A stretch of DNA of 64,000 bases. It comes from Acidobacteriota bacterium (GTDB lineage: Bacteria; Pseudomonadota; Alphaproteobacteria; Caulobacterales; Hyphomonadaceae). The DNA lies in the NCBI GenBank assembly GCA_016712445.1, contig JADJRB010000002.1, forward strand, positions 558,001-622,000, in the 5' to 3' direction. The translations under genes and the position numbers were made by a program. Shown in pieces: positions 48,339 through 57,303 of this stretch. The notes under the pieces are model-generated. The model was not told the origin of the DNA. It did no database searches and saw only the letters and a program-made list of their open reading frames with translations. Each line of letters opens with the position of its first letter. The stretch's first letter is position 1.

Positions 48339-48575
48339 ATGGAAGGCAATATCACCGAAGGTCTGCGGTACGTCGGCGCTGGCCTCGCCACGCTCGGCAT
48401 GATCGGCGCCGCAATCGGCGTCGGCAACATCTTCGGCTCGTTCCTCGACGCCGCGATGCGCAACCCGTCCGCCGCCCCGCAACAGTCGGGCAACCTCTTC
48501 CTCGGCATGGCCCTCGCAGAAGCCCTCGGCCTCTTCGCGTTCGTCATCTCGATGCTGATCCTGTTCGCCGCCTAA
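48339..48575 (+). CDS. atpE: ATP synthase Fo subunit c
   Basis: A 78-residue hairpin of two membrane helices that forms the rotating c-ring. The polar loop is MRNPSAAPQQ and the proton-binding glutamate lies in the second helix (GMALAEALGLFAF). The first helix has the GAAIGVGNIFGSF glycine motif for tight packing. ACAGGAGAC is a strong ribosome site before the ATG, consistent with the high stoichiometry. Confidence 0.98.
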   Translation: MEGNITEGLRYVGAGLATLGMIGAAIGVGNIFGSFLDAAMRNPSAAPQQSGNLFLGMALAEALGLFAFVISMLILFAA

Positions 48576-48613
48576 TCGCGACTGCAGTTTCAGGTTAAGG
48601 AGCTGGGCACGCC

Positions 48614-49174
48614 ATGAGCTTGCTGGCATTTCTCGCAGAAACCGCAGAACACGGCGGTGAACATGTGGAAGGCGTCAAGGCGCCCTTCCCCGCGTTCGAC
48701 CCGACCTGGTTTGCGTCACAGCTGTTCTGGCTGGCCGTGTTCTTCATCGGCCTCTACTTCGCCCTGTCGCGCTTCATCCTGCCGAAGCTCAGCGACACGC
48801 TGGAGAAGCGCGCCAACCGGATCGCGTCGGATCTCGATGAAGCCGCCCGGCTGAACAACCAGTCCGTGGAAGCGCAGAAAGCGCTTGAGCTTCGCCTGGC
48901 CCAGGCCCGGTCGAAAGCCCGCGAAACGGCAGACAAGGCCCGCGAGAAGACCGAGGCGGAACTCGCCACGGAAACCTCGCGCGTCGATGCCGATCTCGCC
49001 CGCAAGCTGGAAACCGCTGAAGCGCGCATCTCCAAGCTGCGCGCCGATGCGATGAAGAATGTCGAGCAGATCGCTGTCGACGCCGCCGAGGCGATGACAG
49101 CCAAGCTCGGCGTCAAGGCGTCGAAGGCCGACCTCAAGAAGGCCGTGACGTCAGCCCTGGAGGCCCGCGGATGA
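48614..49174 (+). CDS. atpF': ATP synthase Fo subunit b'
   Basis: A 186-residue peripheral stalk subunit. A membrane helix (FASQLFWLAVFFIGLYFALSRFILP) is near residues 34-58. A long coiled coil follows, rich in Ala, Glu, Lys and Arg, ending in MTAKLGVKASKADLKKAVTSAL. Having both b' and b is typical of alphaproteobacteria and photosynthetic bacteria. The stop overlaps the start of the b gene by four bases (ATGA). Confidence 0.95.
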   Translation: MSLLAFLAETAEHGGEHVEGVKAPFPAFDPTWFASQLFWLAVFFIGLYFALSRFILPKLSDTLEKRANRIASDLDEAARLNNQSVEAQKALELRLAQARSKARETADKAREKTEAELATETSRVDADLARKLETAEARISKLRADAMKNVEQIAVDAAEAMTAKLGVKASKADLKKAVTSALEARG

Positions 49175-49746
49175 CCCTGCGCCGGTTCACCCTCTCCCTC
49201 GCTGCACTCGCTTTCGCACCGGCCGCCCTGGCCGCCTCCGAAAGCCACGGCGGCGATACGCTGCTGACCCCGTTCACCGACACCGTCACGAACCTCGTGA
49301 TGATCGGTATCGTGATCTTCCTGCTGATCATCTGGCGCGTCGGCGCGTTCAAGGCGGTCCTCGGCGGTCTCGACACCCGCGCGGACGGCATCAAGAAGGA
49401 ACTCGAGGAAGCCGCCAGCCTGCGCGAACAGGCTGCCGAGGCTCTTGCGCTGGCCGAACGCCGCCAGCAGGACGCCGACAAGGAAGCCGAGGCGATCATC
49501 GAACAGGCCAAGCGCGACGCGAAAGCCATGCTCGAGGAAGCCAAGAAGGACCTCGCCGACAAGATCGCCCGCCGGGAAGCGCAGGCTGTTGCCCGCATCG
49601 CCCGCGCTGAAGCCGAAGCGGCCAGCGAAGTGCGCCGCGCGGCAGCCGATGCGGCCACCGAAGCGGCCCGCCGCGTGATGTCGGAACAGTCGAGCGTCGA
49701 CCAGTTCGAAGCCGCTGCCCGCGAGATCGAGAAAGCGCTCGGCTAG
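49171..49746 (+). CDS. atpF: ATP synthase Fo subunit b
   Basis: A 191-residue second stalk subunit. It has an N-terminal signal-like stretch (FTLSLAALAFAPAALAA), a membrane helix (TNLVMIGIVIFLLIIWRVGAF) and a long coiled coil, EEAASLREQAAEALALAERRQQDADKEAEAI. The C-terminal part ends RVMSEQSSVDQFEAAAREIEKALG. It pairs with b' to hold F1 still. Last gene of the Fo operon; a strong terminator follows within 26 bp. Confidence 0.95.
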   Translation: MTLRRFTLSLAALAFAPAALAASESHGGDTLLTPFTDTVTNLVMIGIVIFLLIIWRVGAFKAVLGGLDTRADGIKKELEEAASLREQAAEALALAERRQQDADKEAEAIIEQAKRDAKAMLEEAKKDLADKIARREAQAVARIARAEAEAASEVRRAAADAATEAARRVMSEQSSVDQFEAAAREIEKALG

Positions 49747-49771
49747 TCTCCCGCGCTAGATACCAGACAAC

Positions 49772-49802
49772 AAAAAAGCCGCCGGTTTCCGGCGGCTTTT
49801 TT
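49772..49802. terminator. Strong bidirectional terminator between the Fo operon and the TIR gene
   Basis: A perfect 14-bp stem (AAAAAAGCCGCCGG / CCGGCGGCTTTTTT) with a 3-nt loop (TTT). The A and T runs at either end make it work on both strands: it ends the atp operon on the plus strand and the TIR gene on the minus strand. Confidence 0.92.
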
Positions 49803-49824
49803 CATTCGCGCAGCGCGCGCCGGA

Positions 49825-50775
49825 TCACTCCGGCTGCGGCGTGGTATCGTCGATGATCTGGGGCTGCGTGTCGTCGATGATCGGGCCGGGTTCCAGGACC
49901 TTCAGCATCGAGCGCGGCACGGTGCCGGCCGGACAGGCGGCCGGGATCATGCTGGCATTGGCAATCGCCGGCATGCCGCCCATGCCCGGCGTGGCGGGTA
50001 CCGAACGGAAGACCCAAGCCAGGATCAGCATCGCGAAGATCGCCACGCAGACCGCAATCATGGTGCCCCAGCCGAGGGCTTCGTCGGCAAGGTTGGCGGA
50101 CGCGATGGCGCCGTTGGAGGCCAGCGGCGCGGCGCCATTGGTGCGGCCGTTGCCGATCGTGCTGGCGGCCGGCGGCGGGCCGGACGTGCCACGCAGCGAG
50201 GCTGCCGCCAGCGCCGCAGCGCCGATGGCTTCGCGCGCCGGTGCCGGCTTCAGGCCGAGGTCTTTCTCGCGCTTCTTGCGGGCGTCCAGCGCCAGCGGAT
50301 CGTTCGGGTGGGCAGCCAGCCAGTCGAGGCGTTCTTCCTCGTCCTGTGCGCCGTAACCCATCCAGGCACGCAGGTCGCTGCGCCCCTGCCGGCGGCCGAG
50401 CTCGTCGATCAGGTCAGCGAACGCGGGCGGCGACTTGCGCGAGGTCATGCCCTCGAGCCCGAAGCGTTTGGCCTGGCGGTAGGGTTCGTAGGGAATCGTC
50501 TTGTCGAGGCCGGCATGCACGATCACGTCGCCGGGCTGCGAATTGCCGACAGCGGCCGCTGCACGCACCCAGTCGCTTTTCACGGCGTTGGCGGACCAGA
50601 GGACCAGCAGCGTCTGCGAGTTCATCGCATCGCGCGCGTCCTTGGCATCGAACGTCTCGTCTTCCTGCTTCTGGTCGAGCCAGACCTTGAATTTCAGGGA
50701 ACGCAGGCGCCGTGCCACCAGTTTGGCGGTGTCCCGGTCCTCGAGAGCGGACACAAGGAAGACGTCGTAACTCAT
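49825..50775 (-). CDS. TIR-domain protein with C-terminal membrane anchor
   Basis: A 316-residue protein. The N-terminal TIR domain (residues ~1-130) begins MSYDVFLVSALEDRDTAKLV and has VWLDQKQEDE and LLVLWSANAVKSDWVRAA. Bacterial TIR domains often cleave NAD+ through the glutamate in W-x3-E; here the equivalent is Trp69-Val-Arg-Ala-Ala73, so the catalytic residue is missing. A low-complexity Ala/Gly/Pro/Asn linker (~180-230) leads to one membrane helix at ~237-256. The ~60-residue tail ends with two copies of IIDDT. The topology would place TIR in the cytoplasm. It converges with the Fo operon and shares its terminator. Confidence 0.78.
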   Translation of the reverse strand: MSYDVFLVSALEDRDTAKLVARRLRSLKFKVWLDQKQEDETFDAKDARDAMNSQTLLVLWSANAVKSDWVRAAAAVGNSQPGDVIVHAGLDKTIPYEPYRQAKRFGLEGMTSRKSPPAFADLIDELGRRQGRSDLRAWMGYGAQDEEERLDWLAAHPNDPLALDARKKREKDLGLKPAPAREAIGAAALAAASLRGTSGPPPAASTIGNGRTNGAAPLASNGAIASANLADEALGWGTMIAVCVAIFAMLILAWVFRSVPATPGMGGMPAIANASMIPAACPAGTVPRSMLKVLEPGPIIDDTQPQIIDDTTPQPE

Positions 50776-50982
50776 GGGCGGATGTACCCTTCTGATACGG
50801 TTAACCACGGCAGAATACCGCCGGGGTCTGGCCAAGCCAGCCATTTAAGCTGCCAAGCGATTATCGTGCCTGTTTTGAGGGCCGGAATGGGGCGCCAAAC
50901 GTGGAAATACAGCAGCAACCGAATTCCCTGAATTCGATTGATGCTGTAAGCGCCGGGTCAGTTGAAGCGGAGGTCTGGCGCC

Positions 50983-52080
<1,098 letters not shown>

Positions 52081-52097
52081 GCCAAAGCAGCAACAAT

Positions 52098-52176
52098 GTG
52101 TCATCCCGGCGAAAGCCGGGACCCAGACAATCCGGGTTTGCGTGTGAATGGATCCCGGCTTTCGCCGGGATGACAC
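52098..52176. repeat. Long inverted repeat (REP-like) between ychF and secF
   Basis: Two 24-bp arms (52098-52121 and 52153-52176) are perfect reverse complements, separated by 31 bp. Each arm holds its own stem-loop core CCCGGC-GAAA-GCCGGG. The core sequence resembles a repetitive element seen across many proteobacterial genomes. In this convergent gap it can fold into one long hairpin and may end both transcripts. Confidence 0.8.
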
Positions 52177-52200
52177 GCTTCAATCGTTTGAATGCCGCCG

Positions 52201-53193
52201 CTACGGCGCGCCCTGGAAGCCGGGCGTGTCGTCTACCGTCTTCTGCGTCAGGTCCATGCCGAGCGAGAGCACGATGGCCGAGGCAATGAAGATCGACGAG
52301 TAGGTACCGATCACGATGCCCCAGATCAGCGCGAAGCTCATGCCGCGCAACACCGGGCCGCCAAGGAAGAAGATTGCGAGCAGCGCGATCAGCGTCGTGC
52401 CGGAGGTCAGCAGCGTACGCGACAGCGTGGAATTGAGCGCGAGGTCGATGACCTGCTTGTCCGGCATCTTCTTGTACTTGCGCTTCTCTTCGCGGACGCG
52501 GTCAAACACGACGACGGTATCGTTCATCGAATAACCGATGATCGTCAGCAGGGCGGCAATGGTGGTCAGGTTGAACTCGAGCTGCAGGAAGGCGAACACG
52601 CCCAGCGTGATAATCACGTCATGCGCCAGCGCAGCCACGGCGCCGATCGAGAACTGCCACTCGTACCGGTACCAGATATAGGCCAGCATCAGGATGAGGG
52701 CGACGACCAGCGCCGTGATCCCGTCGCGGAAAAGCTCCTGCGAGACCTTGGGGCCGACCGTGTCGTTCTTCAGAAGATCCGTGGCCGGATTGATGCCCAG
52801 CTTCTCAGTCAGGCTGCGCACAACCAGATCATTGGTGAAACTGGAGGCGCGGTCCGCCTTCTCGGTGTCCGACAGGGCCTGGAACTCCTCGCCCAGCAGG
52901 TTTGCAGGTGCTTCGCCGAACCGAACGACGATAATGTGGCGCGCATCCGTGCCAACGGCAGCGTTGACGTCGGCGCTGAACGGAATCGCAGCCCGCACGG
53001 TGCTTTCATTGACCGTCTCGGTGGCGTTGAGTTCCATCGACGTACCGCCGGCGAAATCAACGCCGAAATTCAGGCCCTTGGTGCCGAGGAAAAACACGGA
53101 CGCCGTCAGCATGAAGGTCGAGAACACGAGACCCGCCATGCGCAGGCTCATGAACTTCAGGTGCGTGTCCTTGGGCCAGTATTTCATCAACAT
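52201..53193 (-). CDS. secF: Protein translocase subunit SecF
   Basis: A 330-residue inner-membrane subunit with six helices. The family segments are NFGVDFAGGTSMEL (periplasmic start), GYSMNDTVVVFDRVREEKR (helix 4 area) and TLSRTLLTSGTTLIALLAIFFLGG. With SecD it uses the proton gradient to assist late steps of SecYEG export. It follows secD with an 18-bp gap. Confidence 0.97.
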   Translation of the reverse strand: MLMKYWPKDTHLKFMSLRMAGLVFSTFMLTASVFFLGTKGLNFGVDFAGGTSMELNATETVNESTVRAAIPFSADVNAAVGTDARHIIVVRFGEAPANLLGEEFQALSDTEKADRASSFTNDLVVRSLTEKLGINPATDLLKNDTVGPKVSQELFRDGITALVVALILMLAYIWYRYEWQFSIGAVAALAHDVIITLGVFAFLQLEFNLTTIAALLTIIGYSMNDTVVVFDRVREEKRKYKKMPDKQVIDLALNSTLSRTLLTSGTTLIALLAIFFLGGPVLRGMSFALIWGIVIGTYSSIFIASAIVLSLGMDLTQKTVDDTPGFQGAP

Positions 53194-53211
53194 GGTTGTC
53201 TCTCCCCGGCC

Positions 53212-54819
53212 CTAGACCGAAAGCTTCTTGACCTTGAAGGTCTTGATCCAGGCCACCGTCAGCCAGCGCGTCACGACAAAGGCCGTGAACACGGATGTGA
53301 CGATACCGATGCCGAGCGTCGCCGCGAAACCCTTCACCGGCCCGGACCCGAGCAGGTAGAGGATCGTGGCCGCGATCAGCGTGGTGATGTTGGCGTCGAG
53401 AATGGTCGACAGCGCGCGTTCATAGCCCGCCTGCACGGCGGTCATCAGACTGCGGCCGGATTGCTGCTCCTCGCGTATCCGTTCGAACACCAGCACGTTG
53501 GCGTCCACCGCCATACCGATGGTGAGGATGATGCCCGCGATGCCCGGCAGGGTCAGCGTGGCGCCGAGGCCCGAGAGACCGCCGAAGATCAGCACGACGT
53601 TCGCCGCCAGCGACAGCACGGCGAAGATGCCGAGCAGGTTGTAGGCGACGATCATGAACCCGGCGACGAGCAGGATGCCGATGACGGACGCCTGGATACC
53701 GGCATTGATCGAGTCGCGGCCCAGCGTGGCGCTGACCGTGCGCTGGTCGAGGAATTGCAGCTTCGCCGGCATCTCGCCCGCCGAAATGATCGCGGCGAGG
53801 TCCTGCGCTTCTTCCATCGTGAAGTCGCCGGTGATGCGCACGTTGCCGCCGGCAATCGGTTCGTTGATGTTCGGCGCCGACATCACGTTGTCGTCGAGCA
53901 CGATGGCAAACCGCTTGTTGGTGTTGGCGCGCGTCGTCTCGAAGAACTTGCGCGCGCCGTTGGAGTTGAGGCGGAAGTTGATCTGCGGTCGGTTGGCTTC
54001 GTCATTGCCCTGGCTGGCATTGGCGATGTCGGAGCCGACGATTTCCGGGATCGAGCGGACGAGCAACTCGCCGACACCCGGACCCGACAGCAGCCGGTAG
54101 CCCGGTTTGACCACGCCGGCCTGCGCCGCCGCAATCGAGGACGGGCTGTCATCGACGATGTTGAACGTCATCCGGCCATCGCGGCTGAGCAGCGATTTCA
54201 GGCGTTCCGGATCCGGCTCGCCCGGCGCTTCCAGCACGAGACGGCTGTTACCCGACGGGGTGATCGATATTTCGGCGACGCCGTCCGGGTCGATGCGGCG
54301 GCGCACGATGGTCTCGGTCTTCGAGAGCGCGTCGGCCATCATCAGGTTCTCGGAATTCTCCGGCACCGTGATCTGGATACTGTCGGGGCCCGAACGGGCG
54401 ACTTCAAACGTCTTGCCGCCCGCAAGGCCGCCTTCGAGCGGACCGTTGACGCGGTTGATGCGCGCGATCGCGTTTTCGACCGGGAAATTACCGGCCGCAT
54501 CGGGTCGCGTCAGCTTGATCGTCATCGAGCGGCCGTTCACCTCGGCAAGGTGCGCCACCGGCAGCTCCGTGTCGGTGCGGGCAAGCGCGCTGCGCACATC
54601 GCGCGCAAACACTTCAAGCCGCCCGCCGATCACGTCTTCCGGCCGGATCTCCATTTCGAGGTACACCCCGCCGCGCAGGTCGAGGCCGAGATTGACGCCC
54701 TTCTTCGGCAGGAAATCCGGCGCGCCCGACATGTTGACCACGTTGGGCAGGGCCATCAGCACACCCCACAAGAGGGTCACCAAAATCAGCGCGACTTTCC
54801 AGGGCGGAAACTGAAGCAT
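53212..54819 (-). CDS. secD: Protein translocase subunit SecD
   Basis: A 535-residue inner-membrane subunit. It has GLDLRGGVYLEMEI near residue 45, a large periplasmic P1 domain, and C-terminal helices with the conserved GMAVDANVLVFERIREE and NITTLIAATILYLLGSGPVKGFA. It pairs with SecF downstream. It starts 39 bp after yajC in the standard yajC-secD-secF order. Confidence 0.97.
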   Translation of the reverse strand: MLQFPPWKVALILVTLLWGVLMALPNVVNMSGAPDFLPKKGVNLGLDLRGGVYLEMEIRPEDVIGGRLEVFARDVRSALARTDTELPVAHLAEVNGRSMTIKLTRPDAAGNFPVENAIARINRVNGPLEGGLAGGKTFEVARSGPDSIQITVPENSENLMMADALSKTETIVRRRIDPDGVAEISITPSGNSRLVLEAPGEPDPERLKSLLSRDGRMTFNIVDDSPSSIAAAQAGVVKPGYRLLSGPGVGELLVRSIPEIVGSDIANASQGNDEANRPQINFRLNSNGARKFFETTRANTNKRFAIVLDDNVMSAPNINEPIAGGNVRITGDFTMEEAQDLAAIISAGEMPAKLQFLDQRTVSATLGRDSINAGIQASVIGILLVAGFMIVAYNLLGIFAVLSLAANVVLIFGGLSGLGATLTLPGIAGIILTIGMAVDANVLVFERIREEQQSGRSLMTAVQAGYERALSTILDANITTLIAATILYLLGSGPVKGFAATLGIGIVTSVFTAFVVTRWLTVAWIKTFKVKKLSV

Positions 54820-54858
54820 GGAATTTTCCTTGGAGACCGGCGGGCCGTATCCTGAAAC

Positions 54859-55230
54859 CTAGTCGTTGGCGGGAACCGGCTCGGCCTTGTTGCGCACCTC
54901 GATCACCATCGCCTTGATGATGCGCACGCGCACGTTTTCCGCGAGGTCCACCGACAGCTCGGTATCGTTGACCTTGTTGACCTTGCCGATCAGTCCGCCG
55001 GAGGTGACGATCGTGTCGCCGCGCTTGATGGCATTGACCATTTCAGTGTGTTTCTTGGCGCGCTGCTGCTGCGGGCGGATCAGCAGGAAATAGAAAATCA
55101 GGATCAGCGGCAGGAAGAACAGGAGCTGCGTCATCAGGTTCGGGCCGGCCGGCGCGGCGGCAGCCTGGGCCAGTGCGGGCGCCGCGAGCAGCACGGGCAC
55201 GAGACCCGCCATCACCAGTTTGTCCCGCAT
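54859..55230 (-). CDS. yajC: Preprotein translocase subunit YajC
   Basis: A 123-residue single-span membrane protein that binds SecDF. The helix is LLFFLPLILIFYFLLIRPQQQ, followed by KKHTEMVNAIKRGDTIVTSGGLIGKV. An N-terminal hydrophobic stretch (VMAGLVPVLLAAPALAQA) looks like a signal peptide. The start at ATG 55230 fits AGGAG at 8 nt; the ATG at 55236 is only 2 nt from it. The longer frame to 55506 crosses the pcm gene. Confidence 0.93.
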   Translation of the reverse strand: MRDKLVMAGLVPVLLAAPALAQAAAAPAGPNLMTQLLFFLPLILIFYFLLIRPQQQRAKKHTEMVNAIKRGDTIVTSGGLIGKVNKVNDTELSVDLAENVRVRIIKAMVIEVRNKAEPVPAND

Positions 55231-55319
55231 GCCCATTTCTCCTCGAATCCTGCAAATCGCGTAATGCTGCCAGCCGTATATAGGGGGGCCAAGGCCTTGG
55301 CAAACACCCCCTGCAGGCA

Positions 55320-55973
55320 TCAGAGCACCTCCGCGCGCCCCTCGATGAGGGCCGGAACCTGTTGGAAAAACGGGGTTCGCAGCGTCTCGCCCGAAGGGGC
55401 GAGCGACAGGATCGCGCGGACATTTCCCTGCACCAGCGCCGCGGCGAGCCGGCCGCCCCAGACCAGCTGGTCGAGCAGCATTTCCGGCACTTCCGGCACG
55501 CTGCACGCGAGCACGATCCGGTCGAACGGCCCGGCCTCCGGCCAGCCGGCCTGGCCATCGCCCTGTTTCAGCGTCACATTGCCGATGCCGAGCCGTTCCA
55601 GGCGGGCGCGGCCTTCTTCCACGAGCCGTGAAAAGCGGTCGATGGCGTAGACCTGAGCCGACAGGCTGGCGGCCAGCGCGGCCATGTACCCGGACCCGAA
55701 CCCGACCAGCAGCACCTTGGCCGACCGGTCATCCGGCAGGACGAGCGCTTGAAGCAGGTGTCCCGTGGCTGCGGGTCGCAGGATCACCTGCCCGCACGGG
55801 ATCGGCAGGAAGGCATCCTCGAAGGCCAGCGGCGCAAGGCCGGCGTCGTCCACGAAGGCGGCCCGGTCGAGCGTTTCCATCGCCGTCAGGACGCGCGCGT
55901 CGGTCACGCCTTCCTGCCTCAGGTGCAGCAGCAGGCGCGCAGCGCGGAAAGGATCGGCGATCAGGTCGGCCAT
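55320..55973 (-). CDS. pcm: Protein-L-isoaspartate O-methyltransferase family protein
   Basis: A 217-residue AdoMet-dependent enzyme that starts repair of isoaspartyl damage in aged proteins. The AdoMet motif is VLLVGFGSGYMAALAASLS, and AIDRFSRLVEEGRARLE follows. DGQAGWPEAGPFDRIVLACSVPEVPEMLLDQL matches the family's post-II and III motifs. Overlapping surE by 13 bp, it forms the common surE-pcm pair. Confidence 0.9.
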   Translation of the reverse strand: MADLIADPFRAARLLLHLRQEGVTDARVLTAMETLDRAAFVDDAGLAPLAFEDAFLPIPCGQVILRPAATGHLLQALVLPDDRSAKVLLVGFGSGYMAALAASLSAQVYAIDRFSRLVEEGRARLERLGIGNVTLKQGDGQAGWPEAGPFDRIVLACSVPEVPEMLLDQLVWGGRLAAALVQGNVRAILSLAPSGETLRTPFFQQVPALIEGRAEVL

Positions 55974-56722
55974 GACGTGCGGAGCGTTCGCAGGAACGCC
56001 TCGTGCGTCAAGTCCACATGCAGCGGCGAAACCGAAACATAGCCGTCATAGATGGCGCGCAGGTCGGTTCCCTCTTCCGGGCGCGACAGCTTTCCCCGGT
56101 AGCCGATCCAGTAATAGTCGTTGCCGCGCAGGTCTTCGCGCCGGTCGGTATGGATGATCGTCTCGTCGCGGAATCCCTGACGGGTGACCTGGATGCCGCG
56201 CACGTCTTCCGGTTCCACGTCCGGGAAGTTGACGTTCATCACCACGTCCGCCGGCCATTTCATGTCCAGCAACGGGCGCAGCGTTTTCGCGCCCCACGCC
56301 TTGGCGGTCTCCCACGGCAGCGACCCCCGGTCGCGGAAGTTCTGCGCCTGGCTCAGCGCGATGGAGGGAATGCCCATCTGCATGCCGAACATGGCCGCCG
56401 CGACCGTGCCGGAAAAGCTCGTGTCCTCGGCAATGTTCTGACCGCGGTTGACGCCCGACAGCACGAGGTCTGGCGCGTCCGGCATCAGGTCCTTGGTGGC
56501 CAGCAGCACAGCGTCCGACGGCGTGCCCGCAATCGCCCAAGCTTTGGCACCGACCTTCCGTACACGCACAGGCTGGGTCAGCGAAATCGCCCGCCCCTTG
56601 CCGGACTGCTCCTCCTCCGGCGCGGCAATCCAGATGTCATCCGACAACTGCCGCGCAATCTCCTCCAGCACCGAGAGCCCGGGCGCATTGATGCCATCAT
56701 CATTGGTGAGGAGGATTTTCAT
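55961..56722 (-). CDS. surE: 5'/3'-nucleotidase SurE
   Basis: A 253-residue phosphatase of nucleoside monophosphates and exopolyphosphate. Signatures are LLTNDDGINAPGL (metal-binding Asp pair), EEEQSGKGRAISLTQP and LVLSGVNRGQNIAEDTSFSGTVAAAM. Metal ligands Asp, Asp, Ser and Asn are all present. It is followed by pcm with a 13-bp overlap. A repeat copy and the DUF559 gene lie just upstream. Confidence 0.96.
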   Translation of the reverse strand: MKILLTNDDGINAPGLSVLEEIARQLSDDIWIAAPEEEQSGKGRAISLTQPVRVRKVGAKAWAIAGTPSDAVLLATKDLMPDAPDLVLSGVNRGQNIAEDTSFSGTVAAAMFGMQMGIPSIALSQAQNFRDRGSLPWETAKAWGAKTLRPLLDMKWPADVVMNVNFPDVEPEDVRGIQVTRQGFRDETIIHTDRREDLRGNDYYWIGYRGKLSRPEEGTDLRAIYDGYVSVSPLHVDLTHEAFLRTLRTSWPT

Positions 56723-56750
56723 GACATTCCGACTTTCGGCAGAGCCGTTC

Positions 56751-56795
56751 TCCTCCCCCGCTTGCGGGGGAGGTGGCCCGAAGGGTCGGAGGGGG
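56751..56795 (+). repeat. GC-rich repeat, copy A (forward)
   Basis: It begins TCCTCCCCCGCTTGCGGG, continues GGAGGTGGCCCG and ends TCGGAGGGGG. The first ~23 bp form a stem (TCCTCCCCCGC / GCGGGGGAGG) with a small loop. It lies between the DUF559 stop and the surE start and is an inverted relative of copy B. Confidence 0.8.
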
Positions 56796-56807
56796 AAAAC
56801 GCTTCGA

Positions 56808-57176
56808 TCATTTTGCTCGCTTCAGGTTTTGCAGTTCATCCAGCAAGAGGCTCAAGACCCCATCAAGTGATTCATAGATATCCGTATTCAGAACCCGCAC
56901 CACCCGCCATCCCTGTGCTTCAAGGAATCGTGTCCGGCGCACATCGTGGACGATCTCATGGTCTTCCGCATGGGTTGCACCATCAACTTCCACGATCAGC
57001 TTCAACCCCACGCAGGCAAAATCCGCGATAAAAGGTCCGACTGGAACCTGACGCCGGAACTTGAAGCCGTCCAACTGTTCGCGGCGCACGTGCTGCCAGA
57101 GAATGATTTCCGACTTCGGCATCGCCTTGCGAAGCGAACGCGCACGCTTCAGCGTTTTCTTCTCGTTGTCCCGCAA
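56808..57176 (-). CDS. DUF559 (Vsr-like) endonuclease-domain protein
   Basis: A 122-residue protein of the DUF559/very-short-patch-repair endonuclease-like fold. The family pattern is complete: KRARSLRKAMPKSEIILWQHVRRE, FKFRRQVPVGPFIADFACVGLKLIVEVDGATH (Asp52, Glu63, Asp65 as putative metal ligands), then RRTRFLEAQGWRVVRVLNTDI. The start is a TTG at 57176; GGAGG sits 5 nt before it, inside repeat copy B. A longer frame to 57260 is possible but would translate the repeat. Its role is unproven. It is flanked by inverted repeat copies and separates serS from surE. Confidence 0.8.
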   Translation of the reverse strand: MRDNEKKTLKRARSLRKAMPKSEIILWQHVRREQLDGFKFRRQVPVGPFIADFACVGLKLIVEVDGATHAEDHEIVHDVRRTRFLEAQGWRVVRVLNTDIYESLDGVLSLLLDELQNLKRAK

Positions 57177-57234
57177 GCCCCCCTCCGTCAGTCCGCTGCG
57201 CGGCCTGCCACCTCCCCCGCTTCGCAGGGGAGGA
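57177..57234 (-). repeat. GC-rich repeat, copy B (reverse)
   Basis: Read on the minus strand it begins TCCTCCCCTGCGAAGCGGGG, continues GAGGTGGC and ends ACGGAGGGGGGC directly before the DUF559 TTG. Same start and end blocks as copy A, with a longer middle. The terminal GGAGG serves as the DUF559 ribosome site. Confidence 0.8.
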
Positions 57235-57260
57235 TAACGGCTTCGCCGGATGCAGCGCAA

Positions 57261-57302
57261 TCCTCCCCCGCTTGGGGGGGGCCCGAAAGGGCCGTAGGGA
57301 GA
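57261..57302 (+). repeat. GC-rich repeat, copy C (forward)
   Basis: It begins TCCTCCCCCGCTT, then has a G run, GCCCGAAAGGGC (a small hairpin) and TAGGGAG, ending 1-2 bp before the serS stop codon. It is in the same direction as copy A and shorter. It may also end the serS transcript. Confidence 0.7.
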
Positions 57303-57303
57303 T

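Noticed and set aside
52098..52176. Possible CRISPR or attachment site
   Set aside because: There is a single pair of inverted, not direct, repeats, with no regular spacers and no integrase nearby.
52192..54855. 887-codon open frame on the plus strand
   Set aside because: It mirrors secD and secF, which are clear on the minus strand. Long shadow frames are expected at this GC content.
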